This document shows positions 32,981 through 40,909 of a stretch of 50,411 nucleotides of DNA, piece after piece. Made by a program: the position numbers and the translations under genes. Under the pieces are notes generated by a model that saw only the letters and a list, made by a program, of their open reading frames with translations, searched no databases and had not been told where the DNA came from. The DNA lies in assembly GCF_035830635.1 (NCBI RefSeq), contig NZ_JAYMFI010000026.1:1-50411 (forward strand), in the 5' to 3' direction. The DNA comes from Adlercreutzia shanghongiae. Lineage in GTDB: Bacteria; Actinomycetota; Coriobacteriia; Coriobacteriales; Eggerthellaceae. The stretch's first letter is position 1. Each line of letters starts with the position of its first letter.

Positions 32981-33035
32981 GTAGGGAGTGACGGAGGCCC
33001 TAGGCTAGCTACCGCGGAGGGATGGGCCGAAGTGT

Positions 33036-34841
33036 TTACAGCTCCACTTCGTCGATGAGGTGGATGAGGTCTTGCTGGCTGTGGATGTTCAGCTTGCGGT
33101 AGATGTGGCGGATGTGGGTTTTCGCCGTGCCCTCGGAAATATAGAGCTGCTGCTGGATGAACGACGATTTGTAGCCGCGGGCCAGGTAGTACATGACCTC
33201 GCTCTCGCGGCGGGACAGCAGGTAGGTGTTGGCGACGACCTCGCAGCGCTCGCGGAAGCGACCGCGGCTGGCGGGGGTGTCATCTATGACGGGCGCGGTA
33301 TCGGCGGCCTCTTCGGCGAAGATGGAGCGCGAGAAATCCATGGCCTGGCGGGCCGCGGAGGCGGCTTGAGCCGGAGCCTCCGCCATCGTTTCTTCCAGCG
33401 CTTGCTCAGTGTCATCCGATTCGCTGGGCGCGTTGCCGTCGCTGCGCTCGGGGCTCTCGATTGCTTCGCTTACGGAGGCTTGCATCGGGGCGCTCTCGCG
33501 CTGCGGCTCGCTGACGGCCGGCGCAGACGAGGCGACATCGCCCTCGTTTACGACGATGAGAGGCGTGCGCGAAGCGGCTTGCGTCGCGTCGATCTTCTTG
33601 GGACCCACAAGCACGATGGAGGCCATTTCGCGCTCATCGGGAAGCAGGGCGTAGGCGACCATCATGGCGACGAGCACGATGAGCACAATGCCCATCTCGC
33701 CGAATCCGGCCGGGAGCGCGAAGGCGCCCGAGAACAGCGGCAAGGTAGAGCCGCCCAGGGCCGCTAGGGCCATGGTTCCGCGCCCAAGTCCGAACACGAA
33801 GATGGGAGAGAGGCGGAAGCGCTGGGAGAGCTCGGAGAAGAAGATCCACATGAGCGCTTCGAAGGACATGTAGCCGACAAGCACGACGGAGGTGCCCCAG
33901 AACGACGATGCGCCCGCGGTGAAGGGGATGAACACGGCCGTCACCGCGATAAAGGGGATGAGCGGGCGGAAGAACGTGTGCCAGCGCTCGTCGCCGCCCA
34001 GGGCCAAGAACGTCACCATGATGAGCACGGTGGCGCAGCAGGCGGTAACAAAGAGCAGCGCTTGGTCATCGAAGGCCGCGCCGGGCAGGACGGTCTCGAT
34101 GGAGGTTTGGCGCATGATACCCAAAGCGACGCCCAAGAAGAACACCGGCAGCCCGAAGCGCAGGACGAAGCGGGCGTGGTTGATGGGCAAAGGCTGGAAG
34201 ATGAGTTGGCGATTGTCGAAATCGAGGCTCACATGACGGCGCAGGATAAGAAGCAGAGCCACTTCCGCGAAAGGGATGAGGGCGCTGGCCGCGCCGCCCC
34301 AGGGGAAGGGAATCTGGTGCAGCACCAAGCCGTATATGCCAAAGCCGATGGCGATGGAGATGGCCCCGTTGATAATGATGGAAGCCGAGTCGCGCCTTGA
34401 GAAGGCGATGCCCCAGGCAAGGAGCAGCACCGAAGAGCCCACGCCCGTGAGCACGCCGGAAAGCAGCTGCAGCATCCCCGCGTCGACCACCGAGTTGCCA
34501 GGCAAGAGCAAAAGCAGCGTTCCCGCAGCGCCGAGCAGGGCCGAAATCACCAAGGTAGGCGTGGCGTGCAGGAAACGCACGAGCTTCGTATCGAGAATGC
34601 TCGCGATGAGCAGCAGCAGTCCGTAGGTGAGAATGGAGGCGAAATAGGCGAGCGAAAGCTGGTCGTTGAAGGGGCCGGCCTCAAGACCGCCCGTTCCGAA
34701 GATGCCGCCCTTGTCGAACATGGAGCTGTAAATCCAGGCCTGATGCAGGCCGTAGCCGAGGGATATGAGGCTCAACTCGCCGAAAGAGGTGCCCTCTTTG
34801 AAATCGATATTGATGGTGACGCGCGGAACCTGAAAGCCCAT
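33036..34841 (-). CDS. LuxR-family regulator with 12-helix membrane domain
   Basis: 601 residues from ATG 34841 (AAGGGGG upstream). Residues about 20-410 contain roughly twelve hydrophobic helices with no recognised transporter motif. A polar linker rich in Ser, Glu, Ala and Pro (about 430-530) follows. The last 65 residues are a LuxR/NarL-type HTH with LSRRESEVMYYLARGYKS, then SEGTAKTHIRHIYRKLNIHS. Membrane-embedded LuxR proteins like this are greatly expanded in Eggerthellaceae and often lie beside respiratory or dehydroxylase operons, where they are believed to sense a substrate directly in the membrane and activate the operon. Here the likely targets are respiratory operon 2 and its torD unit. 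The promoter has a strong dyad, suggesting autoregulation. Confidence 0.92.
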   Translation of the reverse strand: MGFQVPRVTINIDFKEGTSFGELSLISLGYGLHQAWIYSSMFDKGGIFGTGGLEAGPFNDQLSLAYFASILTYGLLLLIASILDTKLVRFLHATPTLVISALLGAAGTLLLLLPGNSVVDAGMLQLLSGVLTGVGSSVLLLAWGIAFSRRDSASIIINGAISIAIGFGIYGLVLHQIPFPWGGAASALIPFAEVALLLILRRHVSLDFDNRQLIFQPLPINHARFVLRFGLPVFFLGVALGIMRQTSIETVLPGAAFDDQALLFVTACCATVLIMVTFLALGGDERWHTFFRPLIPFIAVTAVFIPFTAGASSFWGTSVVLVGYMSFEALMWIFFSELSQRFRLSPIFVFGLGRGTMALAALGGSTLPLFSGAFALPAGFGEMGIVLIVLVAMMVAYALLPDEREMASIVLVGPKKIDATQAASRTPLIVVNEGDVASSAPAVSEPQRESAPMQASVSEAIESPERSDGNAPSESDDTEQALEETMAEAPAQAASAARQAMDFSRSIFAEEAADTAPVIDDTPASRGRFRERCEVVANTYLLSRRESEVMYYLARGYKSSFIQQQLYISEGTAKTHIRHIYRKLNIHSQQDLIHLIDEVEL

Positions 34842-34895
34842 GATCCCCCTTCCGGCCTGCAATCCTGTCGTTTTCCCAGAATGCCTGCCACTTTA

Positions 34896-34939
34896 ACGCT
34901 AAGTCAGCGGATTATAGATACCCCCTGACTTAGCGTCAA
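34896..34939 (-). promoter_or_regulatory. luxR promoter flanked by a 12-bp operator dyad
   Basis: On the minus strand TTGACG (34934-34939), a 17-bp spacer and TATAAT (34911-34916). Perfect 12-bp arms ACGCTAAGTCAG (34896-34907) and its complement (34925-34936) sit over the -35 side and just after the -10 box, embracing the promoter. Transcription would start about 60-65 bp before the luxR ATG. The placement predicts repression or looping control when a dimer binds both arms. Confidence 0.75.
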
Positions 34940-35001
34940 GTATTCCCCCAGGTGCCGCTTGGGACAAGCGGCCTTGTCTTTGGCGTGCGCCAACTGCGCA
35001 C

Positions 35002-35033
35002 GCAGGGCCACCGCTGGTCGACGATGGCCCTGC
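35002..35033 (-). terminator. Hairpin after the exported-protein gene
   Basis: GCAGGGCCA / TGGCCCTGC (35002-35010 and 35025-35033), a 9-bp perfect stem with a 14-base loop, 14 bp beyond the stop of the leftward gene at 35048. No T run follows on either strand, so its strength as a terminator is uncertain. Confidence 0.45.
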
Positions 35034-35047
35034 ATCTTAGTGGCGAC

Positions 35048-35563
35048 CTACTTGGTCACCGTGATCACCACGTTGTCGTAGCGATCGAGAACGGTCGAGC
35101 CGTCGCCCTTGGAAGGGGCGGTGTAGGCTTCGCTCACGTTCTGAGACGTGGCGGCGTAAGCGCCCTCCGCGTCCTTGTAGGCCTGCTGCTCGCCGGTAGC
35201 GAAAACGCTGATCTCAGCGTTGTAGCCGTTGGCGGCGAGGTAGTCGGCCACCGACTGAACGTCATAGTTGTGGATGGCGTCCAGACCGTTCTGGTTCTCG
35301 CTGGAGATGATGCCCTCGTTGAGAACAACATCCGCCGTGCTGCCCGCCGGAACGAACATCAAATCGGAGTGCACGTCGCCTCCCACGGCGGTCTCGTCGA
35401 CCACCATGAAGACCTCGTAGCTCCCCAGACCCTTCGATCCGTCCGACACGCTGTCGTCGTGCACGTAATAGAAGCCGTACGCCGGGACAGCGATCAGGGC
35501 TGCGCACAGGCAGGCCAGAACCGCGATGGCAAGAACCTTCTTGCCGAATGCTGCGTTGGTCAT
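35048..35563 (-). CDS. Exported protein of unknown function
   Basis: 171 residues with AGGGAG ahead of the ATG. A signal peptide (residues 1 to about 29: basic GKK, hydrophobic VLAIAVLACLCAALIA, ending AYG) is followed by a 140-residue secreted domain with no Cys. It is acidic and rich in Ser, Asp, Ala and Val; the strand pattern (YEVFMVVDE, DLMFVPAGSTADVVLNEG, NVVITVTK) suggests a small beta-sandwich. The family is not recognised. It lies between the membrane LuxR gene and the divergent unknown-torD unit, so it could be an extracellular accessory of respiratory locus 2, but this is only positional. Confidence 0.65.
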   Translation of the reverse strand: MTNAAFGKKVLAIAVLACLCAALIAVPAYGFYYVHDDSVSDGSKGLGSYEVFMVVDETAVGGDVHSDLMFVPAGSTADVVLNEGIISSENQNGLDAIHNYDVQSVADYLAANGYNAEISVFATGEQQAYKDAEGAYAATSQNVSEAYTAPSKGDGSTVLDRYDNVVITVTK

Positions 35564-35665
35564 AAGTGCTCCCTAAATCGTGGTCGCCCCGCAGATTCGC
35601 AACGCAGTGCCCATTATGACGCGCACACGGGAAAGGTCAAGGGAAAAACCCCTGGTGCAGGCCAT

Positions 35666-35707
35666 AATCATCCCGGATATACCCGCAAATCATCACGGGA
35701 GGATGAT
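35666..35707. promoter_or_regulatory. Dyad/direct-repeat site upstream of the unknown-torD unit
   Basis: AATCATCCC (35666-35674) is followed by AATCATCAC (35688-35696, 22 bp later) and by GGATGAT (35701-35707), the complement of ATCATCC. It lies in the 299-bp divergent gap between 35563 and 35863, which has no gene. The same AATCATCCC core occurs as a clean inverted repeat at 40671-40704, before the operon 2 catalytic gene, pointing to one regulator for both. Confidence 0.5.
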
Positions 35708-35862
35708 GCCGTTTTCCCTAAAGAACGGCCTGGCCGTATGAGTTTGTCGGCGGGCTGCTCCCTAGAATGGAACGCGAAGAGGATAGGAAGCGGCACGGCC
35801 GCGGCGGGTCGAGAGAGCCCGCAGCGCGCAGGGCCGCGATGAGAAACGAGAGAGGAACCTTT

Positions 35863-36699
35863 ATGGCCTACCAGCTTCAGGGTTCTGGCGCGAGTGCCGA
35901 GGACACCCTCGAGCTCCTCGCCTTCGATGACGAGTTCGATCCGCTGGCGGTGGACAACTCGGAAATCGACCAGGAATGGATGGACGACGAGAACCCCTAC
36001 GACACCATCGATTATCCCACCATGCGCAACATGCCGGAGACGGTGCACCACGACCCGGTGTATTCCCCGGAGCGCCAGGGCAGTGTCACAGCGGCCCTGC
36101 AGGCGCTCATCGTGAGGAACCCCAACCGCCGCCCCGTGCTCTTGGGCATTGTCGGGCTGTGCGAGAACGGCTGCGCCTCCAGCGTCATCTCCGAGAAGGT
36201 GGAGCAGTGGCAGCGCGACAATTGGTCGGTGTACGCTCCCATGACGCTTTGCCGCATGCTCGAGCGCGCCGGGGCCTTGGTGCTGGAGATGCCCGAGACT
36301 GCCGAAGAGCAGGAAAGCGCCGAGGAGGGCGTGGCGTATCTGGAGATCAAGGAAGCGGTGGACCCGGTGTGGCGCGCTACCCCCGAGGCGCTGGCTCTGC
36401 GCGAGGAGTACCTGTCCGGCAAGCACTTCCGCTCTATCGTGATGGAATCCGACGAGTCCCGCTACGCCGAGGTGTACGAGGCGGTCATGGAGGCGCTCGC
36501 CGAGGCGCCCCGCAAGCTTGCGGCCATCGAGGAGCTGACCGACCAGATGGATATCACCAAGTCGCCGCGCCGTTTCGGCCAGCATTTCATCGACGTTCTG
36601 GAGACCACCGACTGCGTCATCTGGGGCGACGGTGCCTGGAATCTGACCGAGTTGGGACGCGCGATGCTCGCCGAGCTGAAAGATCGTAAGGAGGCTTAG
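35863..36699 (+). CDS. Conserved-looking unknown protein paired with TorD
   Basis: 278 residues from ATG 35863 (AGGAA six bases ahead); an in-frame ATG at 35839 would add eight residues. The first 65 residues are acidic and disorder-prone. Two segments look like winged-helix modules: GIVGLCENGCASSVISEKVEQ to LCRMLERAGALVLE (residues about 95-150), and RRFGQHFIDVLETTDCVIWGDGAWNLTELGRAML (about 237-270). No cofactor motif is seen. It is followed after 4 bp by torD, and both are in the locus of respiratory operon 2, so a role in maturation or regulation of the molybdoenzyme is the best guess. The family is not recognised. Confidence 0.7.
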   Translation: MAYQLQGSGASAEDTLELLAFDDEFDPLAVDNSEIDQEWMDDENPYDTIDYPTMRNMPETVHHDPVYSPERQGSVTAALQALIVRNPNRRPVLLGIVGLCENGCASSVISEKVEQWQRDNWSVYAPMTLCRMLERAGALVLEMPETAEEQESAEEGVAYLEIKEAVDPVWRATPEALALREEYLSGKHFRSIVMESDESRYAEVYEAVMEALAEAPRKLAAIEELTDQMDITKSPRRFGQHFIDVLETTDCVIWGDGAWNLTELGRAMLAELKDRKEA

Positions 36700-36703
36700 A
36701 GCC

Positions 36704-37399
36704 ATGGCTGTTATCGAAGAAGTAGCCGTCGCCGAGGACGTGGACCTCGTCGAGCTGATGAATACCCGCGCCCGTTCCTACGGCATGCTGGCGCGGCTGT
36801 TTCGCGAGGAAGTGGACCTGGATACGCTGCGCGAGCTGCGCCAGATGCGCTTTCCCCAGGCCACGGGCAACGCCGCCGTGGACGAGGGCTATCACCAGCT
36901 GTACGACTATCTGAAGCGCGCCTGGGACGACTCGGTGACCGAGCTGGCCATCGACTACGTGAGCACGTTCATTGGCCACGGCGTGAACGGTTACTCGGCC
37001 GCGTACCCCTATGAGTCGGTCTACACCTCCGAGCGCCGCCTGCTCATGCAGGAGGCCCGCGCCGAGGTGCTCGCCACCCTGCGCGAGAACGAGCTGAAGC
37101 GCGGCAACTGGAACGAGGCCGAAGATCATATCGCCTTGGAGCTCGAGTTCATGCAGCGCATGGCCCTGCGCGCCGCCGAGGCCCTTTCCGACGACGCCGA
37201 GGACGAGGCCGTCGCCTACCTGCGCACCTCCTACGAGTTCTTGCAGAACCACCTGCTCAACTGGGTCCCCATGATGGTGACCGACATGCGCATGCACGCC
37301 CGTACGCTCTTCTACCAGGGCCTGGGCCAGCTGACGCTCGGCACGCTTCAGGAAGACGAGGCCGTCTTGCGCGAGCTGCTCGACTCCGTGGAGGCCTAA
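36704..37399 (+). CDS. TorD/DmsD-family chaperone, locus 2
   Basis: 231 residues, all-alpha. It shares the signature FPYESVYTSERRLLMQEAR with the operon 1 chaperone and has the EAEDHIALELEFMQRMALR block and the NHLLNWVPMMVTDM helix typical of TorD proteins. It would hold the operon 2 catalytic subunit before Tat export. It is co-transcribed with the unknown gene 4 bp upstream but is separated from its presumed client (40910) by a leftward two-gene unit. The N-terminus (about 15 residues, acidic) is longer than usual. Confidence 0.88.
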   Translation: MAVIEEVAVAEDVDLVELMNTRARSYGMLARLFREEVDLDTLRELRQMRFPQATGNAAVDEGYHQLYDYLKRAWDDSVTELAIDYVSTFIGHGVNGYSAAYPYESVYTSERRLLMQEARAEVLATLRENELKRGNWNEAEDHIALELEFMQRMALRAAEALSDDAEDEAVAYLRTSYEFLQNHLLNWVPMMVTDMRMHARTLFYQGLGQLTLGTLQEDEAVLRELLDSVEA

Positions 37400-37442
37400 G
37401 CGCCCTTATTTACCAACTCCCTCCCTTCTTTCCCCTCCTTGC

Positions 37443-37477
37443 TCGACCCCGCTTCCCTCCCTTTTAAGCGGGGTCGA
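37443..37477 (+). terminator. Hairpin terminator after torD of locus 2
   Basis: TCGACCCCGCTT / AAGCGGGGTCGA (37443-37454 and 37466-37477), 12-bp perfect stem, 11-base loop. It comes 43 bp after the torD stop. There is no T tail on the plus strand, so it may act with the pyrimidine-rich stretch before it. Confidence 0.6.
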
Positions 37478-37586
37478 CGCATATCTAGGGACAGTTTCTG
37501 GGCTCGCGCAAGGTTCGGTTGATTTCCGCACAAGAGATGGCGGCGCACGGGCTGGGCAGAGGAAGGGTGCTGAAAAAGGGCAAAAG

Positions 37587-37610
37587 AAAAGGCCTCATAT
37601 GAGGCCTTTT
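37587..37610 (-). terminator. Palindromic terminator after the UvrD-like gene
   Basis: A 24-bp perfect palindrome, AAAAGGCCTCAT and its complement (37587-37610), ending in T runs on both strands, 23 bp after the leftward gene. It probably acts for the UvrD-like transcript and may stop readthrough from torD. Confidence 0.75.
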
Positions 37611-37633
37611 CGCGTTGTTGCGGGGCTTGCGTC

Positions 37634-39589
37634 TTAGTCGATGCCCATGTCGGCGAGGAGGGCCTGTCCGCCGAGCGTGATGGGGGCGGCGGCACCGGCC
37701 TGCTCAAGGAAGCAGGTGGGGCGCAAAGTGGCGATGCGCTCGCCGGCCTCCATGCGCACGCGGGAGACCTGCATCTTCGTGCGCTCGGCCAGCTCCAGTG
37801 GGGCTTTGCTGAAGGTGGAGAACATGAGCGTGTCTGAGGCCTTGGACACGCCGGCGACGAAGGCGCGACGGCTGTCCTCAAGCACGCGGGCCCGATCGGC
37901 GTCGGTGGAAACCACCTCGAAGGCGTCGCGGGCCGGCACGTAGCCGTCCACGCAGCCCACTGCGTACACGGCACGGTAGCTGCAGCCGCACATCTGCTCA
38001 TAGGAGCTGACGCGCACAGTGCGGGGATCGTCCTCGTGCACGGGGTTGAACTGGGTTTCGCGCATAAGGGCGTAGAGCGTGGCGGCGTCCTCATCGCCCA
38101 CGATGCGGGCGGAAAGGGCGGCGAAATCGCGCAGGCCCTCGGCGCCGACGGCGGCAAGCAGGGCATGGCCGCGACGGGCGCTATGGGCGGCGATAAGCTC
38201 GCGGCCGGCGTCGTAGCGCTCGGCCAAACGCTCGCCGCGGGGGAAGGGCTCGGCGTCACCCGCATCGCGGGCGGCGCTGGCAGCCTCCAGGGCGTCGAAG
38301 ATGCCCTTCTTATGCTCGTCGCACCAGTTCAAGAGGAAATTCCAGCCATCGGAGTAGGTCAGGTAGTTGCCGAAGCCGAGCCAGGCGCGCCAGGCGAACA
38401 GATCCTCTGGATCGGCAAGCAGGTTCAGCGAAGTGTAGGCCACAAGGGCACGGGCACGGCTCATGTCGCGCGGATCGCCGGTCAGGCGCTCGAAGCCTAA
38501 GGAGGACACGGCAAAGCCGCGCTTGACGAGCATCTGGGAGAAGGCGTGGGCCCACTGCTTGGTAGGCGCCACCAGGCAGATGCCGGACTGCGGGGCCTCG
38601 GGGTTCTCGGCATTCACGGCGAACAGGTAGCGGGTTACGCCGTTGAACTCGTCGTCGGGGGTGTTCCACTTCACCGTGGCGATGTCGCGGATAACGCCCT
38701 CGCGCGTCATGGCGGTGAGGGCGTTCTCGTTGCCCGCGGCGGCAACGCTGTCACAGAAGTCGGTGATGTTAGGGTTGCCGAAGGCCGTCTCAAGGGTAAA
38801 GGTGGTCACGCCGCGGCGCAGCGTGTCGAAGGTGTCGAAGCCCTCGGGTGCGGGGAAATCCGTCGCGCAGGCCACGGTCTCGTCGCTGTTGCCGGCCACG
38901 ATGACCTGGTCGCGGGCGAGCAGGCACAGACAGGTCTGCTGGGCGAGGGAAAGGTTCTGGAAGTCATCGGCCAGCACGTGGGCGAACTGCTGGCGGGCGC
39001 AGGCGCCGGCGTCGCTTTGCAGGTAGGTGCCGCACAGGTAGGCCGCCTCGTCGGCGAGCATGGCGCCGGTGGTCGTGAGCAGGCGACGGGCATGGTCGAG
39101 CGTCTCACGCTCTTCGCCGGGGGTGACCCACTCGTCTTCGGGGGCCAGGGCGCACCACTGGACTTTGAAGTGGTTGAGCACCGAGCGCAGGCGGCGGATG
39201 GGGGTGCCCAGGGTCTTCATGTCCTCGAGGAAGAAGTTGTACTCGAAGGGGGTAAGCACGCGGGGCGCGCGTCCCGTGGCCTCGCGGGCCTCAGGCGTCT
39301 CCAGCACGGCCAGGCAGATTTGCTGGGCCGTGGCGATGACCACCGCTTCGGAGGCCGCTTTGGCATCGGCCACGCCGGCCGCCTCCAGGGCGGCGGCCAG
39401 GCGGCGGCGCGCCAGGCGGGCGGCCTCGGCCGTGGAGGTCTCGATAAGGATGTCCTCAGGAGCGCAGCCTTCGGCCACGCAGGCGGCGGCGCGGCGAATA
39501 AGGGCCTCGGTCTTGCCGGAGCGCACCGGTCCGGCTACCTTGGCGATGCGGCCGCTGAAGGCGGCAATCTCGTTCACAAGCTCGGTCAT
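37634..39589 (-). CDS. Degenerate UvrD/REP-type helicase-like protein
   Basis: 651 residues. The N-terminal motor core has Walker A GPVRSGKTE (residues 20-28), a motif II remnant HVLADDFQNLSLAQQ where true helicases have D-E-x-Q, motif III-like QVIVAGNSDETV, and C-terminal motif V/VI-like VSSYEQMCGCSYRAVYAVGCVDGYVP and RRAFVAGVSKASDTL. In active UvrD enzymes motif VI reads VA-x-TRA(R/K) with an arginine finger; here the sequence is VSKAS, so the arginine is missing. It is shorter than UvrD (about 720). It probably binds nucleotide but may not unwind DNA. It follows a coiled-coil protein gene by 9 bp. It is intact with no frameshift, so the changes appear selected, not decay. Confidence 0.75.
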   Translation of the reverse strand: MTELVNEIAAFSGRIAKVAGPVRSGKTEALIRRAAACVAEGCAPEDILIETSTAEAARLARRRLAAALEAAGVADAKAASEAVVIATAQQICLAVLETPEAREATGRAPRVLTPFEYNFFLEDMKTLGTPIRRLRSVLNHFKVQWCALAPEDEWVTPGEERETLDHARRLLTTTGAMLADEAAYLCGTYLQSDAGACARQQFAHVLADDFQNLSLAQQTCLCLLARDQVIVAGNSDETVACATDFPAPEGFDTFDTLRRGVTTFTLETAFGNPNITDFCDSVAAAGNENALTAMTREGVIRDIATVKWNTPDDEFNGVTRYLFAVNAENPEAPQSGICLVAPTKQWAHAFSQMLVKRGFAVSSLGFERLTGDPRDMSRARALVAYTSLNLLADPEDLFAWRAWLGFGNYLTYSDGWNFLLNWCDEHKKGIFDALEAASAARDAGDAEPFPRGERLAERYDAGRELIAAHSARRGHALLAAVGAEGLRDFAALSARIVGDEDAATLYALMRETQFNPVHEDDPRTVRVSSYEQMCGCSYRAVYAVGCVDGYVPARDAFEVVSTDADRARVLEDSRRAFVAGVSKASDTLMFSTFSKAPLELAERTKMQVSRVRMEAGERIATLRPTCFLEQAGAAAPITLGGQALLADMGID

Positions 39590-39598
39590 GGCTGCCTC

Positions 39599-40552
39599 CT
39601 AGTCGGCCAGAACGCCGCTGGTGGCGTCGAAATCGCGGGTCGAGCCGTCGGCGTAGGTGACGGTCCATTGGTCGAAGGCGAGGGGGAAGTCGGCCTCGGG
39701 CAGGGCGTACTTCTTCTGAATGTCCTCGCCCAGGTGCGCCTCTTCGGCGATGCGCTCGGCCACGATCTGCTCGGGAGTCTTCTCCAGCTCGCCGCGCTCG
39801 ACCGCCTCCAGATCCTTCTGAATGCGGGCCTTCACGACGATGTCGCTGGCTTCCTTGGCCGCAAGGGCCGCCTCTTCGGCCTCGGCCACCAGGGCCGGGG
39901 AGGTCATGAAGGAGGCCTCGGCGGCTTCTTCAGCGGCCTCGGCAGCCTCAGCGGCGGCCTCGGCAGCGGCGCGCTCGGCCTCTTGCTCGGCCAGTTTGCG
40001 GGCGGCCAGCGCCGCCATGCCCGCGGCGTACTGCTCTTTATAGGAGGCCTCGGAGGGCAACGTCACGGTCACCACGCCTTGGCCGAGCGCGCCGGCGTTC
40101 AGGGCCTCGCGCACGCGGGACACCCAAATGCTCTCCTTAGGGTCGATGCCGCAGGAGGAATCGAGGCGCATGCGCACCATGAGGCGGCCGCCCTGCAGCT
40201 CGATCTCGAGCCAAGTGAAGATGAGCTCGGGCTTGTTCTCCTCGCGCTGGCGGCGATTGAAAATCTTCATCTGATTGTCCACGGCGTGAACCTGGTTCAA
40301 AAGCCAGTGTTCGATATAGTCGTTCCACAGCGCATCGGCTCCCTCGACAGAGGAATCCAGATACTCGCGCGCTCCCACGCGCACCATCATGCGGATGCTG
40401 TTGACCGGCTCGCCCTCGCTCGCCTCATGGGTGCGCACGACCGGCGTTCCCAAGTAAGAGTAGCAGCGGTCGATTTCCAGGCGAAGGTCGTTGCTTACAA
40501 TGCGCTCGTCCAAATCGAGCAGCAGGGCGCAGGAAGGATGGGGCTTGCTCAT
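39599..40552 (-). CDS. Coiled-coil protein, partner of the UvrD-like protein
   Basis: 317 residues from ATG 40552 (AAAGGAG before it; upstream in-frame starts look worse). The N-terminal half (residues 1-150) is a globular domain with CALLLDLDERIVSND, MMVRVGAREYLDSS and IFTWLEIELQGGRLMVRMRLDS strands. A long Ala/Glu-rich coiled coil spans about residues 175-285 (repeats of AEAAEAAEE type). A short conserved tail follows (FPLAFDQWTVTYADGSTRDF). The stop is inside the ribosome site of the UvrD-like gene (TAGGAGG), so they are co-translated. The family is not recognised; the coiled coil suggests a scaffold or dimer. Confidence 0.72.
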   Translation of the reverse strand: MSKPHPSCALLLDLDERIVSNDLRLEIDRCYSYLGTPVVRTHEASEGEPVNSIRMMVRVGAREYLDSSVEGADALWNDYIEHWLLNQVHAVDNQMKIFNRRQREENKPELIFTWLEIELQGGRLMVRMRLDSSCGIDPKESIWVSRVREALNAGALGQGVVTVTLPSEASYKEQYAAGMAALAARKLAEQEAERAAAEAAAEAAEAAEEAAEASFMTSPALVAEAEEAALAAKEASDIVVKARIQKDLEAVERGELEKTPEQIVAERIAEEAHLGEDIQKKYALPEADFPLAFDQWTVTYADGSTRDFDATSGVLAD

Positions 40553-40670
40553 CCGTCTCTCCTTTCTGATTGGCAGTTTCCGCATCGTGCCCCCGTGGCA
40601 CATCTCTGGTGCGGGCACAACTGCCGCCTATCCTCTTCGCCAACCAGTATAGAAGGGGTTCTAGCAGGGA

Positions 40671-40704
40671 AATCATCCCGTAAAGATGACCAAGGGGGAT
40701 GATT
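40671..40704. promoter_or_regulatory. Inverted-repeat site upstream of respiratory operon 2
   Basis: AATCATCCC (40671-40679) and GGGATGATT (40696-40704) are perfect 9-bp arms with a 16-base spacer, in the 357-bp divergent gap between 40552 and 40910. No gene lies in that gap. It shares AATCATCCC and GGATGAT with the site at 35666-35707, so the same regulator may act on both. No confident promoter boxes are seen. Confidence 0.5.
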
Positions 40705-40909
40705 GCTGGGGCCTAAATCGGCCTGCTCTTATGATTGCGGAATGTAACCGCTTCGTATCATTTCTCGCCGTTGGGCAACAAAACATCGGTGGCCGCTCGA
40801 CAGCTTCGAAGGCGCTCCACCCCCTCCACTTGCGGAGCGCCGATGCGGCCGCCGAGGGCCTCCGGTGTTTTGTTGGAAAGCTATCTACTCTAAGAGAGAG
40901 GAGGGACCC

